The notes under the pieces were generated by a model. It ran no database searches. It was not told where the DNA came from and worked only from the letters and a program-made list of their open reading frames with translations. This document shows positions 7,281 through 15,028 of a stretch of DNA of 17,399 nucleotides, in pieces. Within the stretch, counting starts at the first letter, position 1; each line of letters starts with the position of its first letter. The stretch covers positions 1 through 17,399 of the forward strand of contig JASLIH010000456.1 in the NCBI GenBank assembly GCA_030152105.1, in the 5' to 3' direction. Position numbers and translations under genes: made by a program. The stretch comes from Actinomycetes bacterium (lineage in GTDB: Bacteria; Actinomycetota; CALGFH01).

Positions 7281-10200
7281 GTCCCGGAGACGGCCCTGGC
7301 CAGGTACCCCTTCTCCAGGAAGCCCTGGCGCAGCTCCGGGGGCAGGCCGGCGGCGATCCGGTCGGTGGCCGCGCGGGCCTGGGCCGGCGGGGCGACCTGG
7401 GCGAGCAGGTAGTCGGAGCCGGAGGTGGCGGCCAGCTCGGCCGCCTCGGGACGGCGGCCGAGGCGGGCCAGGGCCAGCGCCTGGTACTTAGTGGAGCCGT
7501 AGGCCCTGGCCTGCTGGAGCAGGCCGTCGGCGGCTGGCGGGTCGAGGCGGCTGGCCAGCTCGGCGTGGCGCAGCTCGACCCGCCAGCGGTAGCCGAACGG
7601 CCGGTCGAGCTGCTCGCCGGCCCGCTCCAGCAGGCCGGCGGCCTCGGCGTCGTCCCCGGCCACCAGAGCCGTCTCGGCCAGGGCGAGCTGGGCGTGGAGG
7701 CCGGGATGGGTGCCGGTGGTGGCCGGGCCGAGCAGGTCGACGGCCTGGTCGGCCAGGGCCCGGGCCCGGCCCAGGTCGCCCAGCTCGCGCCAGAGCCAGG
7801 AGCCGGCGGTGGCTGCCCGGGCGTGGTAGAAGCGGTCCTCGAACTCGGCCAGCATGCGCTCCAGCAGGGCGAGCCGGTCGAGCGCGCCCCGCAGGTCGCC
7901 CAGGTTGGCGCAGGCCAGCGTGACCGCGAAGCAGGAGGTGAGCATGGGCCGGAACAGCCCCGCGGCCCGGCAGGCGTCGATGCTGTGGTCGAGCACCTCG
8001 CGGGCCTCGGCGAACCGGTCGCCGTGCTCCAGGAGCAGCCCCAGGTAGGCCTGACCGGCTGTCTGGGTGGCCGGGTCGGGCTCGCCGAGGACGGTGTCGA
8101 AGGCGGCCCTGGCCCCGGCCAGGTCACCCTCGGCGTGGCGCATGCGGGCGGCCAGCAGCAGCGCCGTCGGCCCGGCCCGGCGGGCCGCCACGGCCCGCTC
8201 GGCCAGCTCCTGGGCCTGCGGGCGCAGGTCGGAGGCGGCCTGGGAGTCGCGGTGGTAGTAGGCGGTCCAGCCGAGCTGCTCCAGGGCGGCCGCCTCCAGC
8301 TCCTCGAGGCCGTGCTCGACGGCCAGCTCCAGGGCTCGCTCCTGGTCGGCGAAGGCGGCCTGGTAGCTGCCGAGGGCGACCAGGACCCGGCCCCGGTCGA
8401 GGCGGGCGCCCGCCTCCAGCGCCGGGTCGCCGGCCTGGGCGGCGGCGTCGACGGCCCGGTCGAGCAGCCGCTCGGCGTCGCGGTTGGCGTACGACCCGGC
8501 GGCGTTGGCGGCCGCCGCCATCCAGTCGGTGGCCGCGGCCGCCCAGTCGCCGGCGGCGGCGGCGTGGCCGGCGGCCGCCTCGGGCCGGTCGGCCAGCATG
8601 CCGGCCAGGCGACGGTGGCGGGTGACCCGGGTGGGTCGCGGGCTGGTCTGGTAGAGGACCTCGCGGACCAGGTCGTTGGCGAGCTCGTAGCCGGTGCCGG
8701 CCTCGTCCTCGACCAGCAGGCGGGCGGCCAGGGCGCGCTCGGCCCGGGCCGCCGCCACCTCGACCGGCAGCTCCAGGAGGGCGGCCACAACCTCCAGGTC
8801 GACGGCCGCCCCGGCCACCACCGCCGCCCGCAGCAGGGTCTCGACCTCGGGGCCGGCCCGTCGGGCCCGGGCCAGGACCGCGTCGCGCAGCGACGCCGGG
8901 ATGCCGGCCTGGTCCTGACCGGCCTCGGCGGCCGCCCGGAGCGCCTCCACGGTGAACAGGGTGTGGCCCCTGGCCCGTTCCAGCACCGGACCGGCGAGCC
9001 CGGCCACGCCGAACCGGCGGGCCAGCTCGGCCACCGCTTCCGCCGGCAGGGGGCCCAGCTCCAGGACCCGCCCGGCCCCGGCCAGCGTGCTCAGGACCTC
9101 GGCCCCCTCCTCAGCCCTGACGGTGGCCGCCACCAGCACACGGTCGCCGGCCAGGCGGCGCATCAGGAAATGGAGCAGCTCCAGGGTGGACGCGCCCGCC
9201 AGGTGGAGGTCGTCGACCACCAGCAGCAGCGGCTGCTGGTCGGCCAGCCCGCGTACGAAGCTGGTGACCGCCTCGAACGACCGCCGCCGCCGCAGCTCCG
9301 CCGGCGCCCGCTCGTAGGCCGGCAGGTCGAGCAGCTTTCTGAGATCTGGCACCAGCTCGGCCAGGGTCCCGGCGGCATCACCGGCCGCCGCCCCCACCCG
9401 CCCCGGCGGCAGCGCCAGCGCCACCGCCCGCACCGCCTCCGCCACCGGCTGGAGGAACAGCGACCGCTCCGCCTCATAGCACCGCGCCTGCACCACCAGC
9501 CCCCCGGTCGCTCCGGCCAGCCCCGCCCCCGCCTGCACCAACCGGGTCTTCCCGATCCCCGCCTCCCCCACCACCAGCACCATCCCCGGCCGCCCCCCCA
9601 CCGCCCCCTCCCAGGCGGCCGTCAGCTCGGCCAGCTCCCCCTCCCGCCCCACAAACCAGGCGTCGGAGGCCTCACCGGCGGGAAGGGGGATGGTCCCGCC
9701 GACGGCGAGGGCCGCCCCGCCGGCGCCAGACCCAGCCCCCCTCCCAGCCCCGGGCACGGCTCCCCTCCCAGCGGCTGGGGCGGCCCCCCTCCCAGCCCCC
9801 GGCGCGGCCCTCCTCCCAGCCCAGGGCGCGGCCCCTCTCCCAGCGGCTGCGGCGGCCCCCTCCCCGCCCCCGCCTTCCGGCCCAGTTCCGCCGCGGAGGA
9901 TGGTGAGGTGGAGGGACTGGGTGTCGGGTGCGGGGTCGGTGCCGAGCTCGTCGGAGAGGGTCTGGCGGAGGTGCTCGTAGGCGGCGAGGGCGGCGGCTGG
10001 CTCGCCGGCGGCGGTGTGGGCGAGCATGGCGGCCCGCCAGGCGGACTCGTCAAACGGGTCGGCGGCGGTGGCGGCGCGGGCGTGGGCCAGGGCGCGGGGG
10101 TGGTCGCCGACGGCCAGGGCGGCGTCCCAGGCGAGGTGCCTGGCCCTGGAGGCGAGGTGCTCGGCCTCGCGGCGGGGGGGCTGGGCCCAGTCGGCGTCGG

Positions 10201-10642
10201 GCTCGTCGGCCAGGAACGAGCCCCGGCCGAGCAGGGCCAGGGCACGCTCGGCGGCGGCGAGGGCGAGGGCCGGCTCGCCGGCCAGGCGGGCCTCGGCCCC
10301 GGCGGTGAGCCGTTCCGCCTCGTCCAGGTCGACCTCGACCCTCGGCCCGGCGACGAACCGCCAGCCCTGGCGGTCGCCAGCGACCGCCTCCGGCCCGAGC
10401 ACGGCCCGCAGCCGGCTGACCAGCGTGGCCAGGTTGGCGTCGGGGTCGGCGGGCGGCCGCCCGCCCCACAGGGCCTCGGCGGCGACGTCGGCCGGGACGA
10501 CCGCGCCCCGCCGGGCCAGCAGCAGCTTGAGCAGGGTGCGCCCCTTGCGGCTGGCCAGCTCGGCGGCCGGGACCGCGTGGCCGTTGACGGCCACGCCGAG
10601 GACCCCCAGCACCTGCACACGGAGGTTGGTCTGCTGGCTCAT
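7277..10642 (-). CDS. AfsR/SARP-type transcriptional regulator with BTAD, STAND-like ATPase and TPR domains
   Basis: A 1121-residue multidomain regulator. Residues about 8-95 form an OmpR-like winged helix (RKGRTLLKLLLARRGAVVPADVAAEALWG). About 98-250 form the bacterial transcriptional activation domain ending in AYEHLRQTLSDELGTDPAPDTQ. Residues about 253-325 are a Gly/Ala/Pro/Arg-rich linker carrying five 8-residue repeats. The ATPase domain begins near 328 (FVGREGEL), with Walker A GEAGIGKT at 359-366 (Lys365) and a Walker B-like LLLVVDDLHL with Asp477-Asp478. The remainder (about 650-1110) is TPR-like helical repeats. Such proteins bind DNA and are thought to switch with ATP and a ligand or partner; many control secondary metabolism, but not all. 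The ATG has no Shine-Dalgarno, and a CAAAAT box lies 6 bases before it. The target genes are not evident. Confidence 0.92.
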   Translation of the reverse strand: MSQQTNLRVQVLGVLGVAVNGHAVPAAELASRKGRTLLKLLLARRGAVVPADVAAEALWGGRPPADPDANLATLVSRLRAVLGPEAVAGDRQGWRFVAGPRVEVDLDEAERLTAGAEARLAGEPALALAAAERALALLGRGSFLADEPDADWAQPPRREAEHLASRARHLAWDAALAVGDHPRALAHARAATAADPFDESAWRAAMLAHTAAGEPAAALAAYEHLRQTLSDELGTDPAPDTQSLHLTILRGGTGPEGGGGEGAAAAAGRGAAPWAGRRAAPGAGRGAAPAAGRGAVPGAGRGAGSGAGGAALAVGGTIPLPAGEASDAWFVGREGELAELTAAWEGAVGGRPGMVLVVGEAGIGKTRLVQAGAGLAGATGGLVVQARCYEAERSLFLQPVAEAVRAVALALPPGRVGAAAGDAAGTLAELVPDLRKLLDLPAYERAPAELRRRRSFEAVTSFVRGLADQQPLLLVVDDLHLAGASTLELLHFLMRRLAGDRVLVAATVRAEEGAEVLSTLAGAGRVLELGPLPAEAVAELARRFGVAGLAGPVLERARGHTLFTVEALRAAAEAGQDQAGIPASLRDAVLARARRAGPEVETLLRAAVVAGAAVDLEVVAALLELPVEVAAARAERALAARLLVEDEAGTGYELANDLVREVLYQTSPRPTRVTRHRRLAGMLADRPEAAAGHAAAAGDWAAAATDWMAAAANAAGSYANRDAERLLDRAVDAAAQAGDPALEAGARLDRGRVLVALGSYQAAFADQERALELAVEHGLEELEAAALEQLGWTAYYHRDSQAASDLRPQAQELAERAVAARRAGPTALLLAARMRHAEGDLAGARAAFDTVLGEPDPATQTAGQAYLGLLLEHGDRFAEAREVLDHSIDACRAAGLFRPMLTSCFAVTLACANLGDLRGALDRLALLERMLAEFEDRFYHARAATAGSWLWRELGDLGRARALADQAVDLLGPATTGTHPGLHAQLALAETALVAGDDAEAAGLLERAGEQLDRPFGYRWRVELRHAELASRLDPPAADGLLQQARAYGSTKYQALALARLGRRPEAAELAATSGSDYLLAQVAPPAQARAATDRIAAGLPPELRQGFLEKGYLARAVSGT
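9741..9860 (-). repeat. Five tandem 24-bp repeats in the linker of the AfsR-type gene
   Basis: On the plus strand, units beginning CTCCCAGC start at 9741, 9765, 9789, 9813 and 9837, exactly 24 bases apart, with internal substitutions. They encode five 8-residue units of the type AAPxAGRG (about residues 262-301), between the BTAD and ATPase domains. The reading frame is kept by the multiple-of-three unit. Confidence 0.85.
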
Positions 10643-10648
10643 GCTCGG

Positions 10649-10654
10649 ATTTTG
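10649..10654 (-). promoter_or_regulatory. Possible -10 element of a leaderless regulator transcript
   Basis: CAAAAT on the minus strand lies 6 bases before the ATG at 10642. It matches TANNNT except for its first base. There is no ribosome site upstream of the start, which supports leaderless initiation, but the match is imperfect. Confidence 0.3.
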
Positions 10655-10711
10655 GCGATCAGGCAGCCCGGTGGCCAGGGCGGCGGCCGGCCCCGGACCG
10701 GCGAAGCCCGC

Positions 10712-11362
10712 TCAGCCGCCCGCCGCGGACCATTGCGTGGCGAGCCGCGCCGCCCACTCCTTCCAGCTGGCGGGCAGCTCCGGCACCCCGAGCAGCCTGT
10801 CCGCGGCGGCGTGGTCGTGGTGGTAGATGCGCGAGACCTCGGCAACGGTGAGGCCGTGGCCGGGACGGTGGACGACCTCGACCGGGTCGCCGGCGGCGAT
10901 CTCGCCCTCGGCCAGGATGCGGAGGTAGGCCCCCGGGCGGCCGGCGGCCGCGAACCGGCGCACGAACCCCTGGTCGCCCATGCGGTAGCCGAGCTTGTAG
11001 CACGGGGTGCGCGGCGCGGAGACCTCCAGCAGGACCTCGCCGGCCCGCCAGCGCTCGCCGACCAGGGCGCCGCTGACGTCGACGCCCCTGACGGTCAGGT
11101 TCTCCCCGAACGTCCCCGGGCCCAGCTCGCGTCCGAGCTGGGCTTCCCACCACGCGTAATCCTCGGCGGCGTAGGCGTACAGCGCCTGGTCGTAGCCGCC
11201 GTGCACCTCGGGGTTGCCCTGCTCGTCGCCGTCGACGCTGGTCCCCCGGACCCCGACCCGCCCTGGCACCGGGTCCTTCCAGATCGCGGTCCGCACCGTC
11301 TGCCCCCGCCAGCTGATCTCCCGTGGGGTCCCGACGTTCACCGACTCGATCACGCCCGCCAC
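10712..11362 (-). CDS. MOSC domain protein, YiiM-like
   Basis: A 216-residue protein of the MOSC superfamily (molybdenum cofactor sulfurase C-terminal-like). Recognisable segments are the N-terminal VIESVNVGTPREISWRGQ, the core GNPEVHGGYDQALYAYAAEDYAWW, GPGTFGENLTVRGVDVS, and the conserved Cys121 in APRTPCYKL, the expected ligand for the molybdenum cofactor. The C-terminal tail (VAEVSRIYHHDHAAADRLLGVPELPASWKEW) is the 3-alpha extension of YiiM-like members, some of which reduce N-hydroxylated compounds. Length is close to that of E. coli YiiM. The GTG at 11362 is chosen because GGAGG lies five bases upstream and homology begins directly after it; the much longer open frame to 12481 is antisense to the lipoprotein gene. 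Any redox partner is not in the window. Confidence 0.88.
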   Translation of the reverse strand: MAGVIESVNVGTPREISWRGQTVRTAIWKDPVPGRVGVRGTSVDGDEQGNPEVHGGYDQALYAYAAEDYAWWEAQLGRELGPGTFGENLTVRGVDVSGALVGERWRAGEVLLEVSAPRTPCYKLGYRMGDQGFVRRFAAAGRPGAYLRILAEGEIAAGDPVEVVHRPGHGLTVAEVSRIYHHDHAAADRLLGVPELPASWKEWAARLATQWSAAGG

Positions 11363-11393
11363 AACAACCTCCGCGCCGCCCAGCCTCAAGACC

Positions 11394-11399
11394 AGGCTA
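11394..11399 (-). promoter_or_regulatory. Possible -10 element for the MOSC gene
   Basis: On the minus strand the hexamer is TAGCCT, about 30 bases before the GTG at 11362, which would give a leader of about 25 bases including the GGAGG site. No -35 is recognisable. The same hexamer occurs at a similar distance before the Rieske gene. Confidence 0.25.
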
Positions 11400-11461
11400 C
11401 GCGACCCGCGCCACTGGAACCGCCGCCCGACCACGCGTGTACTTGCCCCAGGAGGGACCCC

Positions 11462-12559
11462 ATGGACCTCGCCCCCCGACGCCCCCGCCGGCCGGCGGCC
11501 TCCCGCCTGGCCTCGCTGGCGGCCGCCCTGGCCGTCGCGGCCGGCTGCACCGCCGCCGCGCCGCGCGCCGCTCCTCCTCCGCCACCGGCCACCCCGGCCG
11601 TCGCGGAGTACCTCCAGGGCCGGCCGCTGGCCGCGGCGACCGGGCTGCGCCTGCTGATGGCGAGCGACCCGCCGCGGCTGCTGGACGTCGACCGCGGCAC
11701 CAGCCAGCCGGTCGGCGGCGTCCCGGCCGGGCGGGGCCCGTTCAGCGTCTCCCCGGTGGGTGACGGCGCGATCGTCGCCGCCGACCGTGAGGTGTTCGTG
11801 CTGCGCCGCGGGCCGGGGCGGGCGACCCCGGTCGGCCGGGGCGGCAACGCGGTGGCGTCGCTGGACGGACGGGGCGTCTGGCTGCTCCAGCAGGGGACGA
11901 CCTGCGGGCTGCGGGAGGTCTTCCTGGACGGCCGGGCTCGCCGGCCGCTCAGGAAGCTGCCCTGCAGCGCCGGCCTGCTGGCCGACACGCCGCTCGGCCT
12001 GCTCGTCTGGACCGAGCCGGCCGCCGACGGCGAGAGGAGCGCGCTCCTCGACCCGGGCACCGGCCGGGTGGTGGCCCGCTATCCCGAGGTCCTCGGGGTC
12101 GTCGGCGACCTGGTCCTCTGGGGCGACCAGGAACGCGGCGCCGGCCCGTTCACCCTGACCAACCGGCGCACCGGGACCCGCCACCGGGTCCCCCGCCCCA
12201 CCCCTCACGGCCTGGCCGACCTCGGCCAGGCCAGCCCCGACGGCCGGCTGCTGGCCGTCGAGTTCGTCGACCTGTCGTGGACCCGCGTGCACGGCCAGGT
12301 GACCGACGTCTGGCTGCTGGACCTTCGGACCCGCCGCTGGCGGCACCTGCCGGGCACGCCTCTGATCACCGGGGTGAAGTTCATGAGCATGCAGTGGACG
12401 GCCGACGGCCGCCTCGTCCTGGCCGGCAACTTCGAGCGCTTCGGCGAGGCCGTGGTGGTATGGCGCCCCGGCCAGGACCACCTGGCCATCAAACGGCTCG
12501 ACCTGCCCGACTACGCCGGCTCCGATACCTTCGTCGCCTTCGCGGCCCCCGGGCCCTAA
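11462..12559 (+). CDS. Putative secreted lipoprotein with beta-propeller-like motifs
   Basis: A 365-residue exported protein of unknown function. Its N-terminus has an Arg-rich n-region, a hydrophobic stretch (about residues 16-27) and a lipobox-like VAAG-Cys29, so it is probably cleaved and lipid-anchored outside the membrane. A Pro/Ala-rich spacer (about 31-48) follows. The rest shows repeated strand-turn patterns such as RLLDVDRGTSQPVGG, ASPDGRLLAVEFVD, DVWLLDLRTRRWRHLPGT and QWTADGRLVLAG, which suggest a WD40/TolB-like beta-propeller; blade number is not resolvable by eye. Start ATG has an AGGAGGG site upstream (11449-11455). It is divergent from the MOSC gene. A surface binding or scaffold role is possible but not shown. 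Confidence 0.75.
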   Translation: MDLAPRRPRRPAASRLASLAAALAVAAGCTAAAPRAAPPPPPATPAVAEYLQGRPLAAATGLRLLMASDPPRLLDVDRGTSQPVGGVPAGRGPFSVSPVGDGAIVAADREVFVLRRGPGRATPVGRGGNAVASLDGRGVWLLQQGTTCGLREVFLDGRARRPLRKLPCSAGLLADTPLGLLVWTEPAADGERSALLDPGTGRVVARYPEVLGVVGDLVLWGDQERGAGPFTLTNRRTGTRHRVPRPTPHGLADLGQASPDGRLLAVEFVDLSWTRVHGQVTDVWLLDLRTRRWRHLPGTPLITGVKFMSMQWTADGRLVLAGNFERFGEAVVVWRPGQDHLAIKRLDLPDYAGSDTFVAFAAPGP

Positions 12560-12600
12560 TCCGGCTCAGGACCGAGCCCGTTGTCGTCGTGGGTCGCGGC

Positions 12601-12606
12601 TAGGAT
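12601..12606 (+). promoter_or_regulatory. Possible -10 element for the PPOX-family gene
   Basis: TAGGAT closely matches actinobacterial -10 boxes and lies 44 bases before the ATG at 12650. The only -35-like TTG (TTGTCG at 12581) is 14 bases upstream, shorter than usual. Transcription could also continue from the lipoprotein gene. Confidence 0.3.
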
Positions 12607-12649
12607 GCCGAGGCTACGGTTCCGGAGAGCCAGGGCGCAGGAGGTGCCG

Positions 12650-13120
12650 ATGGACCCGACCGCCGAGCGGGTCGAGCTGCCGGAGGGGTACGGCACGGCG
12701 ACCACGACCATGGAGTGGGGGGCGGTGCGGGAACGGCTGGAGCAGGCGCCGCGCTACTGGCTGGTCACCACTCGCCGTGATGGACGGGCCCATGTGGTCC
12801 CGGTCGACGGGATCTGGCTGGACGACGCCTGGTGGTACGGCGGCAGCCCGGGCACGCTGCACCAGCGCAACCTGGAGCACGACCGGCGGGTCGTGGTCCA
12901 CCTCGAGGACACCATGGCGGCGGTCATCCTGGAGGGCTCGATGGAGCGGGTGGTCCCGCCGGCCGAGCAGGCGAGCCGCCTCAAGGCGACCTTCAGGGCA
13001 AAGTACGGCTACGGCCCGCCCGAGGCGGCCTACACCGCCGGACTGTGGGCGCTGCGCCCGCAACGGGCACGGGCCTGGAGCGCCTTCCCCACCGACGTCA
13101 CCCGCTTCCGCTTCGGCTAG
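12650..13120 (+). CDS. Pyridoxamine 5'-phosphate oxidase (PPOX) family protein
   Basis: A 156-residue split beta-barrel protein. The core YWLVTTRRDGRAHVVPVDGIWLDDAWWYGG, then QRNLEHDRRVVVHLED and VILEGSMERV, is the standard order in this superfamily, whose members bind FMN, F420 or heme. The ligand cannot be assigned by eye, but F420-binding members are common in actinobacteria. The C-terminal part (RAWSAFPTDVTRFRFG) is the usual final strand. The ATG at 12650 has a strong AGGAGGT site (12639-12645). It is not a full biosynthetic PdxH, which is considerably longer. A 5-bp-stem hairpin, CTCGC / GCGAG (13121-13125 and 13134-13138), directly follows its stop and might terminate the message. Confidence 0.85.
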   Translation: MDPTAERVELPEGYGTATTTMEWGAVRERLEQAPRYWLVTTRRDGRAHVVPVDGIWLDDAWWYGGSPGTLHQRNLEHDRRVVVHLEDTMAAVILEGSMERVVPPAEQASRLKATFRAKYGYGPPEAAYTAGLWALRPQRARAWSAFPTDVTRFRFG

Positions 13121-13156
13121 CTCGCACATTGCCGCGAGGGGCGGGCGAACACGACG

Positions 13157-13177
13157 GGGAAACGGTCGGGAAACGAT
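13157..13177 (+). repeat. Two direct repeats GGGAAACGRT spaced by one helical turn
   Basis: GGGAAACGGT (13157-13166) and GGGAAACGAT (13168-13177) begin 11 bases apart, on the same face of the helix, 51-71 bases before the small protein start at 13228. This is a possible activator or repressor site; a TANNNT-type TAGCGT (13185-13190) lies just downstream. Confidence 0.45.
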
Positions 13178-13227
13178 GGCCGGCTAGCGTCCTCGACAGG
13201 TCACCGCCTCCGGAGAGGGAGCAACCC

Positions 13228-13434
13228 ATGCACATCGTCGCCTGCCCCGACCCCACCTGCCCGGCCCCCGCCTCGGTCCACGACCGCTGGACCTGGGCGT
13301 CCACCTCGGGCCCGGTCGAGCACGTCAAGACCGGCTGCGAGGCCGGCCACTGGTTCACCCCGCCGGCCACCTCGCTGGTCCCCTACCGCCTCCCCAACCC
13401 GGCCACCGTGCTCCAGGAGCAGCTCACGCGCTGA
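13228..13434 (+). CDS. Small cysteine-containing hypothetical protein, possible zinc ribbon
   Basis: A 68-residue protein with the arrangement Cys6-x4-Cys11 then Cys37-x3-His41, a plausible four-ligand metal site, and a conserved-looking stretch GPVEHVKTGCEAGHWFTPP. It has no signal peptide or membrane segment. Function is unknown; small zinc-ribbon-like proteins of this look occur in actinobacteria. The start is supported by a GGAGAGGGAG site (13211-13220) and normal codon use. It lies 25 bases before the ligase gene, which has its own strong ribosome site, so the two are probably one transcript. Direct repeats lie upstream. Confidence 0.7.
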   Translation: MHIVACPDPTCPAPASVHDRWTWASTSGPVEHVKTGCEAGHWFTPPATSLVPYRLPNPATVLQEQLTR

Positions 13435-13459
13435 CCCGCTCACCTGAGGAGGACCAGCC

Positions 13460-15028
13460 ATGCCCGACCCGCAGCCCTGGCACAGCGACCTTCCGGCCAT
13501 CGACGACCCGGCCGTCCCGGTTCCCGAGTTCCTGTTCGAGGGCGCGTCCCGGTTCGGCGACAAGCCGGCCCTGGTCGACGGGCCGACCGGCCGGACGCTG
13601 TCCTACCGGCAGCTCGCCGACGGCGTCGAGCGGGTCGCGGCCGGCCTGGCCGCCCGGGGGTTCGGCAATGGCGACGTGCTCGCCCTGTCCAGCCCCAACC
13701 TGCCCGAGTACGCGGTCGCCATGTACGGCGCCATGGCCGCCGGAGGGGCCGTCACCGGCGCCAACCCCCTGCTGACGGCCGGGGAGCTGGCGACCCAGCT
13801 GGCCGACGCCGGCGCGTCGGTGCTGGTCACCGTCCCGCCGTTCCTGGAGACGGCGCGGGCGGCAGCGGACAAGGCCGGGGTCGGAGAGGTGCTCGTCTTC
13901 GGCGAGGCCGACGGCGCGACCCCGTTCGCCAGCCTGCTCACCGAAGGCGGGACCCCACCCAGGGTGCGGATCGACCCGGCGAGCGACCTGGCCGCGCTGC
14001 CCTACTCGAGCGGCACCACCGGCCTGCCCAAGGGCGTGGAGCTGACCCACGCCAACGTGGTCGCCCAGGCCCGCCAGGTCCAGGCCGTGCTCGGCCTGAC
14101 CGAAGCCGACGTGGTCGTCGGGGTGGCGCCGTTCTTCCACGCAATCGGCCAGAACCTGATCCTGCCCTGCAGCCTGCGGGCGGGGGCGACGGTGGTCACC
14201 ATGCCCCGCTTCGACCTGGCCGGCTTCCTCGGGCTCATCCAGCGGTACCGGGCGACCTCCACGGTCGTGGTCCCGCCGGTCGTGCTCGCCCTGGCCGGCC
14301 ACCCGCTGGTCGACGACTTCGACCTCTCGTCGTTGCGCTTCCTCGGCTGCGGGGCGGCGCCGCTCGGCGCCGAGGTCGAGCAGCGCTGCGCCGACCGGCT
14401 GGGCTGCCAGGTCGGCCAGGGGTTCGGCATGACCGAGGGGACGGCCGCCTTCGCCATCGCCCCGCCGGAGGAGCCCCGGCGCGGGTCGGCCGGGCGGCTC
14501 CTCCCCAGCACCCAGGCCCGGATTGTCGACGCCGGTGGCGGCGACCTCGGCCCGGACCAGACCGGCGAGCTGTGGCTGCGCGGCCCCCAGGTGATGCGCG
14601 GCTACCGCAACCACCCGGAGGCCACGGCGGCCACCCTCGGCCCCGGCGGCTGGCTGCGCACCGGCGACCTCTGCCACTTCGACGCCGACGGCTACCTGTT
14701 CGTGGTCGACCGGCTCAAGGAGCTGATCAAGTACAAGGGCTACCAGGTGGCCCCGGCCGAGCTCGAGCAGCTGCTGTGCGCCCACCCTGCCGTGGCCGAC
14801 GCCGCGGTCGTGCCCCGGCCCGACCCGGTGGCCGGCGAGCTCCCGGTGGCCCATGTGGCCCGGCGGGCCGAGGTCAGCGGGGCCGAGCTGGAGGCCTGGG
14901 TCGCCGACCGGGTCGCCCCCTACAAGCGGCTGCGCGGCGTCCAGTTCGTCGACCAGGTCCCCAGGTCCCCGACCGGCAAGCTGCTCCGCCGGGTCCTGGT
15001 CGAGGCCGAGCGGGCCGGGGCCGCCTAG
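13460..15028 (+). CDS. AMP-dependent acyl-CoA synthetase, 4-coumarate-CoA ligase-like
   Basis: A 522-residue adenylate-forming enzyme that activates a carboxylic acid with ATP to an acyl-AMP and then forms the CoA thioester. Motifs are in order: the P-loop-like YSSGTTGLPKGVELTH (Ser183-Gly192, Lys191), the core GQGFGMTEGT, the GYRNHPEATAATL and GGWLRTGDL segment, the hinge DRLKELIKYKGYQVAPAELE, and the C-terminal catalytic lysine Lys507 in PRSPTGKLLRR. All expected catalytic elements are present and the length is normal. Sequence style is closest to 4-coumarate:CoA ligase-type enzymes, but the acid it uses cannot be assigned. A GAGGAGGA site (13446-13453) precedes the ATG. Its TAG lies in the CTAG shared with the stop of the convergent PHP gene. 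Confidence 0.92.
   Translation: MPDPQPWHSDLPAIDDPAVPVPEFLFEGASRFGDKPALVDGPTGRTLSYRQLADGVERVAAGLAARGFGNGDVLALSSPNLPEYAVAMYGAMAAGGAVTGANPLLTAGELATQLADAGASVLVTVPPFLETARAAADKAGVGEVLVFGEADGATPFASLLTEGGTPPRVRIDPASDLAALPYSSGTTGLPKGVELTHANVVAQARQVQAVLGLTEADVVVGVAPFFHAIGQNLILPCSLRAGATVVTMPRFDLAGFLGLIQRYRATSTVVVPPVVLALAGHPLVDDFDLSSLRFLGCGAAPLGAEVEQRCADRLGCQVGQGFGMTEGTAAFAIAPPEEPRRGSAGRLLPSTQARIVDAGGGDLGPDQTGELWLRGPQVMRGYRNHPEATAATLGPGGWLRTGDLCHFDADGYLFVVDRLKELIKYKGYQVAPAELEQLLCAHPAVADAAVVPRPDPVAGELPVAHVARRAEVSGAELEAWVADRVAPYKRLRGVQFVDQVPRSPTGKLLRRVLVEAERAGAA

Noticed and set aside
9741..9860. CRISPR-like array from the regular 24-bp repeats
   Set aside because: There are no unique spacers between units; it is a contiguous in-frame tandem repeat inside a coding region.
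5084..10642. A complete antibiotic biosynthetic cluster
   Set aside because: Only tailoring-type genes and a regulator are present; there is no synthase, peptide precursor or transporter, so the claim would exceed the evidence.
10685..10702. Terminator hairpin between the MOSC and regulator genes
   Set aside because: Short GC-rich inverted repeats (GCCGG / CCGGC, GGCCGGCC) are expected by chance at this base composition and there is no T-run.
10712..12481. An N-terminally extended MOSC protein of 589 residues
   Set aside because: The extra N-terminal part is antisense to the lipoprotein gene and lacks homology; a GTG with a GGAGG site at 11362 gives the normal YiiM-like length.
7565..12559. 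A continuous plus-strand open frame of 1664 codons
   Set aside because: Most of it is antisense to the AfsR-type regulator and the MOSC gene, with Gly/Gln/Arg-rich low-complexity translation typical of stop-poor shadow frames in high-GC DNA. Only the final part from the ATG at 11462 is a real gene.
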